From Nageia nagi (taxonomy: Eukaryota > Pinophyta): a stretch of DNA of 64,000 nt. A model generated the notes under the pieces. That model had not been told where the DNA came from and did not search any database. It saw only the letters and a list, made by a program, of their open reading frames with translations. Below are positions 38,133 to 50,199 of this stretch, one piece after another (position 1 is the stretch's first letter; every line of letters starts with the position of its first letter). The DNA is taken from NCBI GenBank assembly GCA_050084985.1, contig JBITNC010000001.1, positions 192,572,001 through 192,636,000 of the forward strand, given 5' to 3'. Made by a program: the position numbers and the translations under genes.

Positions 38133-38548
38133 TCACAGCTTTCCATCCAGAGAGCTTTGATGAAGTGGGTGGCGTGTTGGTGGGATGGAAATTGGAAAAA
38201 GAATGGACGCAGTATACAAATGCTTGCTGACTCCATACTCCACGCTTTGCAGATAAAAAGATAAAACCAACGCAGTACAGAATATCATAATGTATAAATA
38301 ATTAGGTGCGCTGAAGAGCACAAGAAACAGAATTGGTCTTCCCCTACAATGCTGTTGCATTTTACTGCACGGCGTTACTTATAGTTGTGGAAGAAAGCCC
38401 CGTCATTGCATGCCCAAGAAGTTATGTGATCTCTTAGCTGGAGATTTTCTTCAAACCATTTTTCCTGGTAGAATTGAGCAAAAATCCTTCAAATCCAGTG
38501 AAAGCTTTCCCTCTCGCAAAATTTGAAGCACAGATAATTTGCAGTCTG
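38133..38548 (+). promoter_or_regulatory. Proposed promoter and leader exon of the copper ATPase gene
   Basis: TATAAATA at 38293-38300 sits in a stretch less A+T-rich than its surroundings, so transcription could start near 38325. A leader exon would end at ...CAGTCTG (38548) before GTAAAA. Two upstream ORFs lie in it: 38349-38384 (11 codons plus stop) and 38410-38526 (38 codons plus stop, starting MPKKLCDLL). If transcribed, they would precede the main start and could reduce translation. All of this is inferred from sequence signals. Confidence 0.45.
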
Positions 38549-40143
38549 GTAAAATAGCCTTCCTTTCTTTCTTTTTAACGTCAGCTTACAGATTTGTGTG
38601 CTTCGAAAAACATACACCAAAATTTACCTATTTGTGGTTGTACAAATTTCTTGTTCCGACTGTGGATAATAATGTGAAGCTGTGCAAAGCATAATTGAGG
38701 TTTTCAGCGGGTATTTTGCTGTTATTTTAAAGTTTTTGGTTAAAGTCCCATTTTATAATCTTTTTAACAGATTCTATGAAATTTTGGCGATTTTATGCAT
38801 TTATTTTGTAATAATGTGGAGTGTTAGTCATGTTTTCTTAAGAATGGTCTTGATTTTTGTTTGGGAAGCTGAACATTTTCAGAGAATGAACTGGAAGTAG
38901 CGAGCTTATTCCTAATGTCCGACGTCTTTTAATTGGCCAAAATATTAGATTTACTTTTTCTGTTACTTAGTTTTTAAGGCTAGGCAGCCAATGTGTGTGG
39001 CTAGAAATCTGGAGTGAGAAAAACTTCAATCATTGTAAATAAGAAATGGATTTAACAGTGACGATATAGCTCCTTTAAATCCTGTTAAAGTAGGCTTGAA
39101 TAGCAGCAGCTGGCGCACTAGTGACATACTATTAGGTACGGCCTTCTCATTTTCATCACTCAATAATTAGACTTACCATTGAAATGACTCCATCACGTTT
39201 GGCCGCTGTAGATCGGGAGGTCACACTCTTGGTAAAGTTTGGTGAGTGAAAACGTACGTCATGAAATTTCGAAACATTTCCTTTTTTCATAAAGGCGGGA
39301 TGAAGAATTCCATCAATCTCGATGAAACAAACTTGTCCATTTCTGTACTTGTACCTAATTCCCGACAAACGCAATTGACCAAATTTAAAGCATATTGCAT
39401 TGTAACATTGTAAGAAAACCCTAGGCTCAGACGACTGAGTCCACTATCCTCCAAGTACCTGGCAACCATATAAAAGTAATGTTGGTGTGTCAGAGTTGAG
39501 TCAATAATTTGAGCATGGGTTCAATTTCATGTGACTTGATTCTATCGGTTAAGTTGCTGACAAGTCTACGAGTCACAAGTATATTAACTTTCATGTAGAG
39601 ACTGATAATTGTAATAAGTCATTACATATGTATGATTCTTAGTGAGAATTGAATATTTTTTTAGTGGGAATTGAATATATCATGAACTCAATCAACATGT
39701 AATACTCATTTTATAAATTATTGATTATTTTATTAAGAAATAAATATTATTACTGTTTAAGTATTAATATCTTAATTATTGATTGAATTGATCATGTATT
39801 AATCTTGTTAAGATCTGTATTCTTGTTCCACAATTTTTTATTACATAGATCAATTGAACTTCAGTGAATATTAATATAATTTACTTTTTACTGAAATTTT
39901 TTTGTGAAAAGTTACTTAAAATTGTATTAAAAAATATTTCCTATATTATTGAAGTATTTTATTTTTAAATGTTACAAAAATAATTATTTTGCAATAATAA
40001 TGAATCTAGATCAAAATAATAGGTTCCTTATTCTCCATTTTATGCATCAGCTTTTTATCTCCTTGGAGGAGCAGGTATAGATAGCAGATGGAAAGGATTT
40101 AGCAATGTCTTTATGAAATGCTAACATTTTAAATGAGATGCAG
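38549..40143 (+). other. Proposed leader intron of the copper ATPase gene
   Basis: Donor GTAAAA at 38549. Acceptor CAG at 40141-40143, three bases before the start codon, with CTAAC (40121-40125) as a plausible branch point. Within it, 39130-39480 is less A+T-rich and has two overlapping minus-strand open frames (39156-39374, 39287-39469) without a known domain. The rest is A+T-rich. If the intron is not real, this is simply upstream intergenic DNA. Confidence 0.4.
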
Positions 40144-40145
40144 AA

Positions 40146-43100
40146 ATGCCGAAACGAATATTTGGTGTAAATGTATTTGCCTGCAAAGGCAAAAATGAAG
40201 AGATCCTGCTGGTTCCTCCGCCAAGATACCCCTCCATGCCTAGATACCCAATAACCTCAGCTTCAACATCATCCATATCATCAACAGACAACACCCAAGT
40301 TCGTAATGGAGCCTTCAATGTGATGGGGATGGCGTGCTCTGCTTGTGCAGCTTCAGTTGAAAAGGCCATCAAGCGTCTTCCAGGAATACTTGACGCCACT
40401 GCCTCTGTTCTTCAAAGCAAAGCCATTGTTGTTTATCGCCCTGCATTTATCGATGTAAGTTGCAGCAATTTTTAGTTAATTGTTTCAGATCAGTTTTGCA
40501 GAATTGCTTGGAAGTTAGGTACTTCGTGCTTTTAGTAATTATAGAGGATAAATTATATTTTTCTTTGTGTGTTTATTAGGAAAAGACAATACGGGAAGCA
40601 ATTGAAGATACAGGTTTTCAGTCAAGCTTAGTGGAGGATAGTGCTAGTAGCAGATCTACAACTATTTGTCGTCTGCGGATCAGAGGAATGACATGCACAG
40701 CGTGTTCGTCGACATTGGAATCTATGCTGAAAAAAGTAGAGGGAGTTCAGAAGGCATGTGTGGCTTTGGCAACAGAGGAAGCAGAAATACATTACGATTT
40801 TAAAGAGGTCAGTTATGAGAAGTTAATTGATTCGGTTGCGGACATCGGTTTCGAAGCTGAATTGATAAGTGCAGGGGAAGAGGGGGATAAAATTCAGTTA
40901 AAGCTGGAGGGTGTGGAGTCCACTGAAGCTCTGGAGCTTATTGAGCTTTCGTTACAATCATTGCCAGGCGTGAAATTGATTGAGATGGATCCTAAGGGAG
41001 AAAAAGTTAGAATTTCATATGATCCTGATGTGACGGGGCCAAGAAAATTTATCGACACAATTGAACAAACAGGGTCGGAATTGAACCATTTCAAAGCCAC
41101 ACTATTTCCATATTCAGGAATAGGTGGCCCGGACAGGAGTAAGGAAATTAAACGATATAGAGATTACTTTTTATTGAGTCTTCTGTTTGCTGTGCCTGTA
41201 TTCCTTCTCTCTATGGTGTTTATGTATATTCCCAAAATTAAGGAACTGCAGGATAAGAAAGTAATCAATATGCTCAGCATAGGAGAGCTCTTGAGATGGA
41301 TTTTGTCCACTCCTGTACAATTTATAATCGGGGGAAGATTCTATGTGGGTGCATACAAAGCTTTGAAACATGGAGCTGCAAATATGGATGTCTTAGTAGC
41401 TCTTGGCACAAATGCAGCTTATTTTTACTCTCTTTACTCTGTTATAAGATCTGCAACTTCGCCAACATTTAGGGGTACGGATTTTTTTGAAACTAGTGTT
41501 CTCCTCGTTTCATTTATCCTGCTTGGAAAGTATTTGGAAGTCCTTGCAAAAGGAAAGACATCAGAAGCCATTGCAAAGCTCATGGACTTGGCACCCAAAA
41601 CCGCAACGTTACTTAAGCTGGATGAAAGGAGAAATGTTACAAGTGAATGTGAGATAAATAGTCAGCTGATTCAAAGAAATGACACTATTAAAGTTGTTCC
41701 AGGGGAGAGGATACCAACAGATGGTCAGGTTATTTGGGGTCAGAGTCATGTGAATGAGAGTATGTTAACAGGAGAGCCTCTACCTGTAGCAAAGGGGATT
41801 GGAGATAAAGTAATTGGTGGTACAATGAATGAGAGTGGAGTTTTGCATTTTAGGGCTACACATGTGGGTTCAGAAACAGCTCTCTCACAAATAATTCGAC
41901 TTGTAGAGGCCGCCCAGATGGCGAAGGCCCCAGTGCAAAAGCTTGCTGACAGAATTTCCAAATACTTCGTTCCACTGGTCAGTAGAGTTTACTATCTTAG
42001 CATGTTAAACTCAATCTATGTCATTTTTTTTGTTATGGTAAACAAGTCTAGCATACAATCTGAAACGTTTAGTTTGATTTATATGAAATTTGAAGGTTGT
42101 GATGGCAGCTTTCCTTAGCTGGCTAGCATGGTTTGTAGCTGGCAAAGCAGGTTCCTATCCCAAATCATGGATTCCATCTTCAATGGATGACTTTGAACTG
42201 GCTCTTCAATTTGGCATATCAGTGCTTGTGATTGCATGCCCTTGTGCTTTGGGTCTTGCAACGCCAACGGCAGTGATGGTAGCCACTGGGAAAGGGGCTT
42301 CTCAAGGGGTTCTTATCAAAGGAGGTCAAGCTCTTGAAAGTGCACATAAGGTTGGCTAGCTCTTGGTCTATGATCTTTTCTATAATCTGCCCTATTAATT
42401 CAGATTCAATAACGAGCATTCCATGTCAATAATGTAAGGTGCTAATCACCTTAGTAAAACTAACATGTCACACATAAAGAAAGAACATTTAGGTCAGATT
42501 CCATTAGAACTTTGTATTAGAATGCAAAACTTAATCTAGAATGGATAATTCTAGAGATATCTTGGGGACTGATTTGAAACGCTTCCTGGATATTGGGTGT
42601 TAGGTTTAACAGAGCTGCACTTGCCTTCTGCCTTATCATTTACAGCTTGCTTGCATTATTACATTGCTTTTGTAAAGGAAAAACAAAGATGAAAGAACTA
42701 ATGAATAAAAGATAATTTCTACCAGATTCTGTTATCAAACAATTTCTGTTGACTACAAATAGTTTATAACATGTGTAGGTGAAGTGCGTGGTCTTTGACA
42801 AAACCGGAACATTGACCAGAGGAAGGCCGCTTGTGGTTGGAACCCAAATGTTCAAAAATATGCCACTACAACAGTTCTATAACATGGTTGCTTCTGTAGA
42901 GGTATACACATTTCCACTTTCATTTCAAATGTTGTATAGCACAGTTACTCAAAAGATGAGACAGTTCAATCACTATTTCACAAATTTTAAGCTTATCAAG
43001 TTGCGAAAAACCTTATGCTCTGCACATCAACTTTACTGAGTTAAATTACCCACTTAAATTGAGTTTCTCTTACACAGATAAATAGTGAACATCCTTTGGC

Positions 43101-44028
43101 CAAAGCAATACTGGATTGCGCAAGAAAGTTAAGGGTAGATTATGAATATCAAAGTGAAGAGTTCAATGAGAGATGCAGCGAGTTCCAAAGTGTTACAGGG
43201 CTAGGCGTCAAGGCCTTGGTGAACAACATACAAGTTGTAATTGGCAACAGGAGAATGATGTGTGAATCGGGCATTTCTATTTCGGAGGAGGTTGATGAAT
43301 TCCTGCTGTCCGTTGAAGAGCAGGCAAGAACAGGTGTATGTGTGGCAATCAGTGGAGAACTGGTTGGAGTAATATCCATATCAGACCCTGTGAAGCCAGA
43401 AGCAAAAGACGTAATAAGAGTTCTGAGTTCCATGGGCCTCAAAAGCATAATGGTTACAGGAGACAATTGGGGAACTGCCAATGCTATTGCCAAAGAAGTT
43501 GGTATTCAAAGTGTTTTAGCACAAGTTCTGCCAAATGGTAAAGTGGAGAAAGTCAAAGAATTGCAGATGAGAGGATACGCAGTGGCAATGGTGGGAGATG
43601 GAATAAACGATTCCCCTGCTCTGGTAGCTGCTGACGTGGGCGTGGCCATTGGGGCCGGCACAGACATCGCCATTGAAGCTGCTGATATTGTTCTTGTTAG
43701 AAGCAACTTACAAGATGTTATCACAGCTATTGATTTGTCGAGGAAAACATTTTTGAGAATAAAGCTGAATTATGTGTGGGCATTTGGGTACAATGTTCTG
43801 GGAATTCCAATTGCAGCAGGAGTGTTGTTTCCTGTCATTGGGTTTCGACTTCCTCCCTGGGTGGCAGGCGCTGCCATGGCCACCTCCTCTCTCAGCGTTG
43901 TCTGCTCCTCCCTTTTATTGCGGTATTACAAACCGCCAGCCGACTTTCAAGCCATACAACCCTCGCACTCCGATTCGGATTCGTCCTCTACTTGGGGTAG
44001 AGCATATTTGAGAACCCAGAGGGTTTAA
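40146..44028 (+). CDS. HMA5: HMA5-type P1B copper-transporting ATPase (5 exons)
   Basis: Pumps Cu(I) across a membrane using ATP; plant HMA5 proteins serve copper detoxification and root-to-shoot copper movement. Exons 40146-40454, 40580-41977, 42096-42350, 42779-42901 and 43078-44028 join in phase 0 with GT-AG introns of 125, 118, 428 and 176 bp, giving 1011 residues (Arabidopsis HMA5 is of similar length). Domains: metal-binding domain 1 with GMACSAC (Cys64, Cys67); domain 2 with GMTCTAC (Cys142, Cys145); a third ferredoxin-like fold (about 208-268) with no CxxC. Membrane segments at about 298-320, 339-357, 371-392, 405-424, 570-585, 602-628, 926-951 and 955-975. Actuator TGE 500-502; CPC 617-619; DKTGTLT with phospho-Asp661; SEHPLA with His700; TGDN 822-825; GDGIND 869-874. 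Tail-helix residues Asn926, Tyr927, Tyr933, Asn934, Met962 and Ser966 fit Cu(I) pumps. No plastid transit peptide, and a DVTGPR segment, favour HMA5 over HMA7/RAN1. No stop or frameshift. The start is the first in-frame ATG, 61 codons before metal-binding domain 1. The intron 3 donor (GTTGGC) is weak. Confidence 0.93.
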
Positions 44029-44833
44029 GTGGGGGTCTTTATTCTGTAGTCTCAATTTTCATAACTAAACAGGTCCATTTCAATGAGTAGTGGTCCCTGG
44101 AAATATGGCTAAAATTGATTAACGATTCTCTGTAACGTGCTACCTATTACCTTAAGAGGATAAAAGTTATCTTATATTTCATTTAACATCAATCGCATGA
44201 TTAGAGAGTTAGTTTACATAAAAATATATATACGTCGAGAAGGTAAAGTATATTAATGTTTATGGAAGATTAATTTATTTATGGGATGGACAGTTGTAAT
44301 AGACCATTACATAGTATGTATGTTTTGTAATGAGAATCTTGTTAAGAGATACAGGTTGCAGTAAGATCAATAGAATATTCGAAAATATGAATTCACAAGT
44401 GATGATTATAGATTTAACCTTCATTTTTATTAATATGTAAATTTAACCTTTAAACTAGTTTCTATACTTTACAATCGATTAGTAAAATGATAAGGTTAAA
44501 GTTGGTTAAATTAAAGATAGATATGCAACAAAACAAGAGTAATAATATGTCTCTCTTTAATGGAAAAGCTTTTTTTTTAAGATTTCAATTATAAAATGCT
44601 TTTTATCTCAAGTTGCATCTTCTTTTAATAGATCCTTCCATTTTGAAAAATAATTATTTGATTTTATGGTTTTTTTAATTCTCTGGAAAGCTTCTCCAAA
44701 ATAACTTGTGGTTTCATCATGATTTTCTATTTTTCAACAAATTTTAATAGGTTGGTTTGTGCTTGAATTTTTACTCTTGCACTCATTTAAGATAATAAGT
44801 ATAAAAGATAGGATGAATCTTTGATAATATTAG
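44029..44833 (+). other. 3' flank of the copper ATPase gene
   Basis: Includes the 3' untranslated region. No canonical AATAAA is visible in the first 100 bases, so the polyadenylation site cannot be placed. The remainder is A+T-rich without features. Confidence 0.4.
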
Positions 44834-46989
44834 TGTTAACATCTAAATTTGATTTTATTTAGTTAAAAATCATAATTTAGGTATCTAAATATTAAAGTAA
44901 TTTAATTTTTTATTTTTTTGTATTTATGAAATAAAGTGCAATTTTACTTCTTTTTAGCCTTTTGGTGATAGGTCCAAAGAGTGCTATCTAAGAAGGTGTT
45001 TTGGCCAATGATAGAACTTATCATTTATTTAAGGAGAAAAGGATGTGGTATGGATCATAGTTGGACTTTGATAGATTGTACTACATTATATGCTCGGTGT
45101 CTCTTAATGCCACCTATTAAGTATGGATGTGTGCACTAAGTGATTACTACATTCTTTATTTGCAATATCATAGTTAGGTTTGATAGCCTTGGTAAACAAC
45201 CTTAACAACCAACATGAATTCAAAGTATTTGAGGAAGGGTATTCATACGATGATGCATTATGATAATTAGGGAAGGAGGTTCAACTTTGGGGAGCCTTCT
45301 AGATCTTGGAGACTATATCAAGGCTATATTTAGCATAGTACAAGTAAACAATATATTTGTATTCATTCATATTTAGATTTGATTTGGTCTAGAGTATAAT
45401 ACATTCATATTAAAGATCAATTTATAATAACCTTAATTAGCATTATTATTTATTATAATTGATATTAAATTATGTAATGTTCCAAAATTTGACGTCCCAC
45501 TCATCCTTGTATTTTCATGCTTTTATTTTGTCTCTTGGAATGGGATGCTCCTCTTCAAAGCAGAGATAATGATATTTTGTGATCTCTAAATGTATTTTCA
45601 TGTATTTAGATGCATTTACAGTATCCCTATGGGTAGGCCATCTCATTTTAGATGCAAAAATGCTATAATTGAGCATTTGGATGAGACATCTCTCTTCTAA
45701 GGATATTTTAATATTATTTTATTATTAATAAGTTATTAATTAATGTTCTCCAATGTAATGATGTAATGGGCCGACTTGATATCTATAATGGAAATCTAGT
45801 TATTTAAGGATGAGGTGCCTCATTTGGAGATCATTTGAATCAATTATCTTCTTCTATCTTTGGAGCGAGTGGCTTACTACTTATTTAGCCTTTTTATGGA
45901 TAAAAGCCCATAGTAGGGAGACTTCTTGAGGATGAAAACTTTTAAGGAGTGGGAAGCAAGTATGAAAACCCTTGAGTTCTTATTCCATATACATCCCGAA
46001 TTCACTTGGTGTTTTAGTATTACGGATTTGAGCTTCAAAGATTATGCATCTAACTTGAAGAGGTATTCATTCAACCTTGGAGGAGTTTGTCACAAGCTCA
46101 TGGAGTTTTGTGCATTAGCACAATGAGCTATGGGGTGTTGAGCATTCGCACGATGAGCTATAGGGTTTCGAGCATTGGCATAATAAGTTGAGGTTTTGAG
46201 CATTAAAGGAGTGAGATTTGATCTTGTGAGCTAGACGTCAGGCCTCTTAAGCCATACTTCATCATTTTGTGATATATTTGCTCATTAATCATTTGAAATT
46301 ATTCTTTTTTGTACATGGAGATGTTTGATGCTTAATTTTGAATCTTGTGGCTCTTGTGCATACAATTTTTAGTTTGTTTTTAGTTCTAAAATATTACGAA
46401 ATGAATGTTGCATGAATAAGTTTTCTTGGAGTTAAAGTAATACACTAAGGGCATAATTAGCAAATATTAAATTCAAGGAATAGTTCATGATTTTTCCTAA
46501 TTTGGGTTATTTCAAAGTAATTGAGTAATATCAATTTTTAATATCAACAAATTGGTGAAAGAGATTTATTTTTTGCAAACCCTAGGTTTATTGAGCATTA
46601 TATTTTTGTGGAGTTTTTCATTAGAAACTCTAGGTTTTATTTTCTTTTTTGTTGCATTAATTTTCTACAAAGTTAGAAATTTTTATTACTTTAAATTATT
46701 AGAAATAAAGGAATTTTATTTTTATGGAAAACTATTTTTGAAGACAACCCTATATTTTGAAGGTCATTTTGTTGAATTTGGTAAAATCTTGCATTGAAAA
46801 GTTTTGCCCAAACTATAGATATATATATTTGATAAATATGTATAATGTTATAAGGTCTCAAGTTTCATATTTTGGTGAATTTTGTAAGAACTTCAAATCT
46901 TGCACATGTCCATTAGTTATGCCAAAAAACCTAAGGTCTTTAGATATGATTAATATTGTAATTCAAGTATTTCAAAATGGATCTTGTTA
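44834..46989 (+). mobile_element. Probable 5' LTR and leader of the large gypsy element
   Basis: TGTTAACATCTAAATTTGAT at 44834 resembles the other gypsy LTR starts in the window (TGTAGACACCTAAAAATGAT-like). It stands the right way round upstream of the gag at 47 kb. The LTR end and primer-binding site were not identified. 46098-46210 is a short tandem array (about 32-bp units, (T)GAGCATT(C/G)GCA...ATGAGCTAT(A/G)GGG). The frames 46552-46797 and 46757-46990 are low-complexity and unsupported. Confidence 0.35.
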
Positions 46990-47071
46990 AGATGGAATCT
47001 TCCTTTAATGACTTGGCAAGACAATTTCAAGAACTAAAAGATAAGATTGCTAGAAAAAATGGTCTTAAAAA

Positions 47072-47123
<52 letters not shown>

Positions 47124-47560
47124 ACTTTTAGAGGAGATACTAGAGCATCAAAATGAACCAATATTTGATATATATAAGGGAGAGGGAGATCCTATGCACC
47201 ATATTCAATTATTTGATATGATGCTTGTGTTGAAATTTAGAATAAATTAGAATTTGATGGAAAATTATTTTCCAACAAGTTTGAAACATGATGCATTAAA
47301 ATAGTACTTCTCTCTTACTCATGGATTCATTATTTCATATGAGCAATTGGTTACTTTTTTTCAAAAGAAATTCAAGTATAATATTTCTAGACTATTTACA
47401 ATACAAGCTTTGCATCATACTAAACAAATACCTAATGAGATATTATAAAAGTTTATAGAAAGATTTCAAAAAGTACGAAGTATTATGGAAGGAGGAATTG
47501 AAGAGAAGTTTTATATGCAAATATTTAAGGATAATATTTTGTGTACATTGAAATAAGTAG
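46990..47560 (+). pseudogene. Ty3/gypsy (Tat/Athila-like) gag remnant
   Basis: Plus-strand translation with a few stops gives the Gag capsid pattern: EPIFDIYKGEGDPMHHIQLF (about 47157-47216), matching the usual F..Y.G.GDP..H; then YFPTSLKHDALKxYFSLTHG (about 47269-47328); ISYEQLVTFFQKKFKYNISR; LHHTKQIPNEIL and KFIERFQKVRSIM. The position of ESFxxFxxRW is kept as EILxKFIERF. An (AT)n run at 47076-47119 sits just before the conserved part. It would form the element's particle shell; this copy is broken. Confidence 0.75.
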
Positions 47561-48107
47561 TAGATTACATGGACTTACCATTTTGTGATATGATTTCTAA
47601 ATTATTGATTAAAGAGAATAATGGTTGAGATTGGAGAAATGAAATAGAAAAATGTAGCAAAGCATCATAAGAAAGACGATAGGCATGTTAAGAGTAGTAG
47701 AAGATGATAATAGTCCACATGTTGATGCTCTATAATTCGCTAATGTACAAATAGTGTGCCAACGTACCATAAAGGATAAAGGAATTAGAGGATTGGAGGC
47801 TCCCCATTACTCCAAAGAATATGTATCAATATTATTTGGCTAGTGGTTTAATTCAATCCCATCTGCCAAAAGAATTAGGAAAGAATGTATAGACACTTGA
47901 ATTAAGCATATTTTTCCCTACAATACATGAATTAGGTCATGCATAATTCCATCCATTTTCCATCTATTTCACCTACATGTGCAAGTATTATATGCCATGT
48001 TGTTAAGTTGACCTTGATTTGATCAATCTTGCCTAATCATCAGGTCAAGGTCCACCATCACCATTATCAAGTATCACCTTATCTAGTCATCATGTTAAGT
48101 TCCATTT
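47561..48107 (+). other. gag C-terminal remnant up to the copia insertion point
   Basis: Decayed coding texture (His/Pro/Tyr-rich near 48020-48100, like the linker of Tat/Athila-like Gag). It stops at 48107, where the copia element starts, and appears to continue at 56689. Confidence 0.5.
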
Positions 48108-48604
48108 TGAAAGAACTAACACTAACAATATAATTCTTAATTAACCAAGATCACATGAAAGCTCTCAATTCACATCTAACTATCACATAAAGCAATCTCA
48201 CAAAGATAGCACAAGATGTAAGTGGTTCCTCCAACTAGGAGTACATCCCCTATCTAGATCTCTCTTCTTAACAAATATGAACTCTTACAATTCTCCTACT
48301 TTTTTCTCTTAACCAATATCTTATAGCATAATTTTACTCCATAATTGCTGTGTAATCACAAAAAAGGAGCCTTCTATTTATAGGCCAAAATTCATCTTTG
48401 GATCACCCTTTTATCTAATGTATAAAAGCATGACATGCACATCCATTTACCCAAGGGGCATGCTCATGACATGGAGTGTAGGACAAGTTACATTATCATA
48501 TTAACTTAAATACTTAAGGTATCAAATGATACCCTTAAGTATTAGTGAACTTACATAGAATATTTAATACAAACCTTTACAATAATGCATTATACATTGC
48601 AACA
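48108..48604 (-). repeat. 3' LTR of copia copy 2
   Basis: 497 bp, read on the minus strand from TGTTGCAATGTATAATGC to ...TTCTTTCA. The partner LTR at 56238-56688 matches over its length apart from substitutions and an internal deletion of about 46 bp (around 48325-48375 here). A near-perfect hairpin lies at 48509-48543. Confidence 0.9.
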
Positions 48605-48615
48605 CTCCCCCTTAA
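48605..48615 (-). other. Polypurine tract of copia copy 2
   Basis: TTAAGGGGGAG on the minus strand, directly before the LTR start TGTTGC. It is the plus-strand DNA primer in the element's replication cycle. Confidence 0.85.
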
Positions 48616-49075
48616 TGCAATATTGGGATAGAGTGAGTGAGAGAGAAGAAGAAGAGAAAGTAAGAGAGTTCTCCTCCAAATAGATACAACAAAGATGAAA
48701 ATTTTTTACATATTTATGAAGTAACAAAGATCTAGTTTGATACTTACTACTTTACCAAATACAATCATTAACCATAATCAATTTCAATGTATACGAAGTA
48801 GGCATCCAACTAGAAGTTATGAAGAGTCTCCAAGAGCTTGCATACCTGAGGTAAGTAACTTGCAATCTCAAAAGAACCTCAAATCATAAGCAGCTCAAAT
48901 AACAAGATCAGTTATATGCATCATATTCATATCAACAAGGATATATGAATCACATAAATGTCATCATGAACTGATCAATGGTGCACTATAAGTCATCATG
49001 AAGATGCCATGCCAAAAAATATATAATCATCTGCTATATATAAAACATGTGTTGATTATCATAACAAAATAGAGC

Positions 49076-49310
49076 ATACACATATGAGTTCCTCACATAT
49101 GGATTACTGAGCAGTGCCAAAAGACACATAAGAGTTCTTCACACATGGATAACTAAACAATGCAAGATTGATCAAAAATAGAGTATGCACATACAAGTTC
49201 CTCACATATGGATAACTGAACAATGCCAAAAGATACATAAGAGTTCTTCACACATGGATAACTAAATAGTGCTAGATTGGCCAATTTGTATAACAAGTTC
49301 CTCACACAGA
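49076..49310 (-). repeat. Tandem repeat in copia copy 2 3' region
   Basis: Alternating half-units of about 55 bp: ACATATGAGTTCCTCACATA or ACATAAGAGTTCTTCACACA, then TGGATAACT(A/G)AACA(A)TGC. Two full periods of about 110 bp plus partial ends. Shared with copia copy 1 (18500-18730). Confidence 0.8.
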
Positions 49311-49549
49311 GCGAACTTACTATGAAGGCATACAATAAAATCAACACTATATAGCACAAAATCCTCCTAAGGGTGAAGTTATCATCACAAACATGAATTC
49401 AACATAAGAATTCAAACTTCACTCCCCCTTGAGGGCAACTTCACCAACATGATAGCATCCCAAAGCTAACAAAATTAAGCTTTCAGAAGGGGCTTGGTGA
49501 ATAAATCAATGGAGTTTAAGGTGGATGGACAATACTCCAAGTGTATGAT

Positions 49550-49900
49550 GCCATCAAGAACCTTCTTTCTGATAAAATGGGTATGGATTTCCATATGTTT
49601 TATTCTCTGATGGAACATAAGATTTTTAGCCAAAGAAATAGCCGATTAATTATCTAAAGAGATCAAAGATGAGACAGCTTTCTCGTACCCAATTTATTTT
49701 AGAAGATGCCTTAGCCTACAATAGACATAGCATGGTATTTAGCTTCTATGGTGGAAAGAGAAATAGTAGGCTACTTCTTGGAAGCCCAAGAGATAGCACC
49801 TGAACTAATGCTAAACATATATGTAGATGTTGATTTCCTATCATCTCTATCTCCCTCATAGTAAGGATTTGAGAATCCTAAGAGAACAAATGAGGGTAAC
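49550..49900 (-). pseudogene. copia RNase H remnant (copy 2)
   Basis: Minus-strand translation gives GFSNPYYEGDRDDRKSTSTY, then MFSISSGAISWASKKQPTIS and LSTIEAKYHAM, the RNase HI signature of copia Pol (usually D.DWAGD.DDRKSTSGY...SW.SKKQ..VALS..EAEY). The first Asp position appears as N (SNPYY for the usual SDSDW). Stops follow. This segment is missing from copy 1. Confidence 0.85.
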
Positions 49901-50199
49901 TTACAATACTTAAGATTAAGATCCTTAATCCTTGCAACAGATGCTCAACATAAGATTTCTACATGAATCATGCCATCAGATTCATTACAAAGGTAATATC
50001 TAACCTAGATATAGTCAAATATAAAAGACTACCAATTAATTACCTATAAGCTATAGCATTAGCTATCTAAGAGTTGGAGCTTAGAGAAATAGTGATTCTA
50101 AGAGAGATTGGGATTGTAGCATATCTGCACTCCTCCATTCCAAACTTCTATAAGATGTTTGATATATACTTAGATTGACTGAGGTAAGTACAATCTTTG

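Noticed and set aside
38265-38285. GTAC word as a copper-response (SPL7-type) element
   Set aside because: A single 4-base palindrome is expected by chance every few hundred bases; no cluster seen.
38133-38360. 75-codon minus-strand frame in the gene promoter
   Set aside because: Overlaps the TATA box and leader, with no recognisable domain; treated as a shadow.
41981-42095. Read-through of exon 2 into intron 2 (a 495-codon open frame)
   Set aside because: The extra residues match nothing, while GT at 41978 and AG at 42094-42095 rejoin FVPL to VVMAAFLSW, the expected membrane segment.
42640-42855. Minus-strand open frame over intron 3 and exon 4
   Set aside because: Shadow of the copper ATPase exon; no domain.
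49076-49310. Evenly spaced repeats that might suggest a CRISPR array
   Set aside because: Imperfect adjacent repeats of a copia 3' region, with no spacers and in a plant genome.
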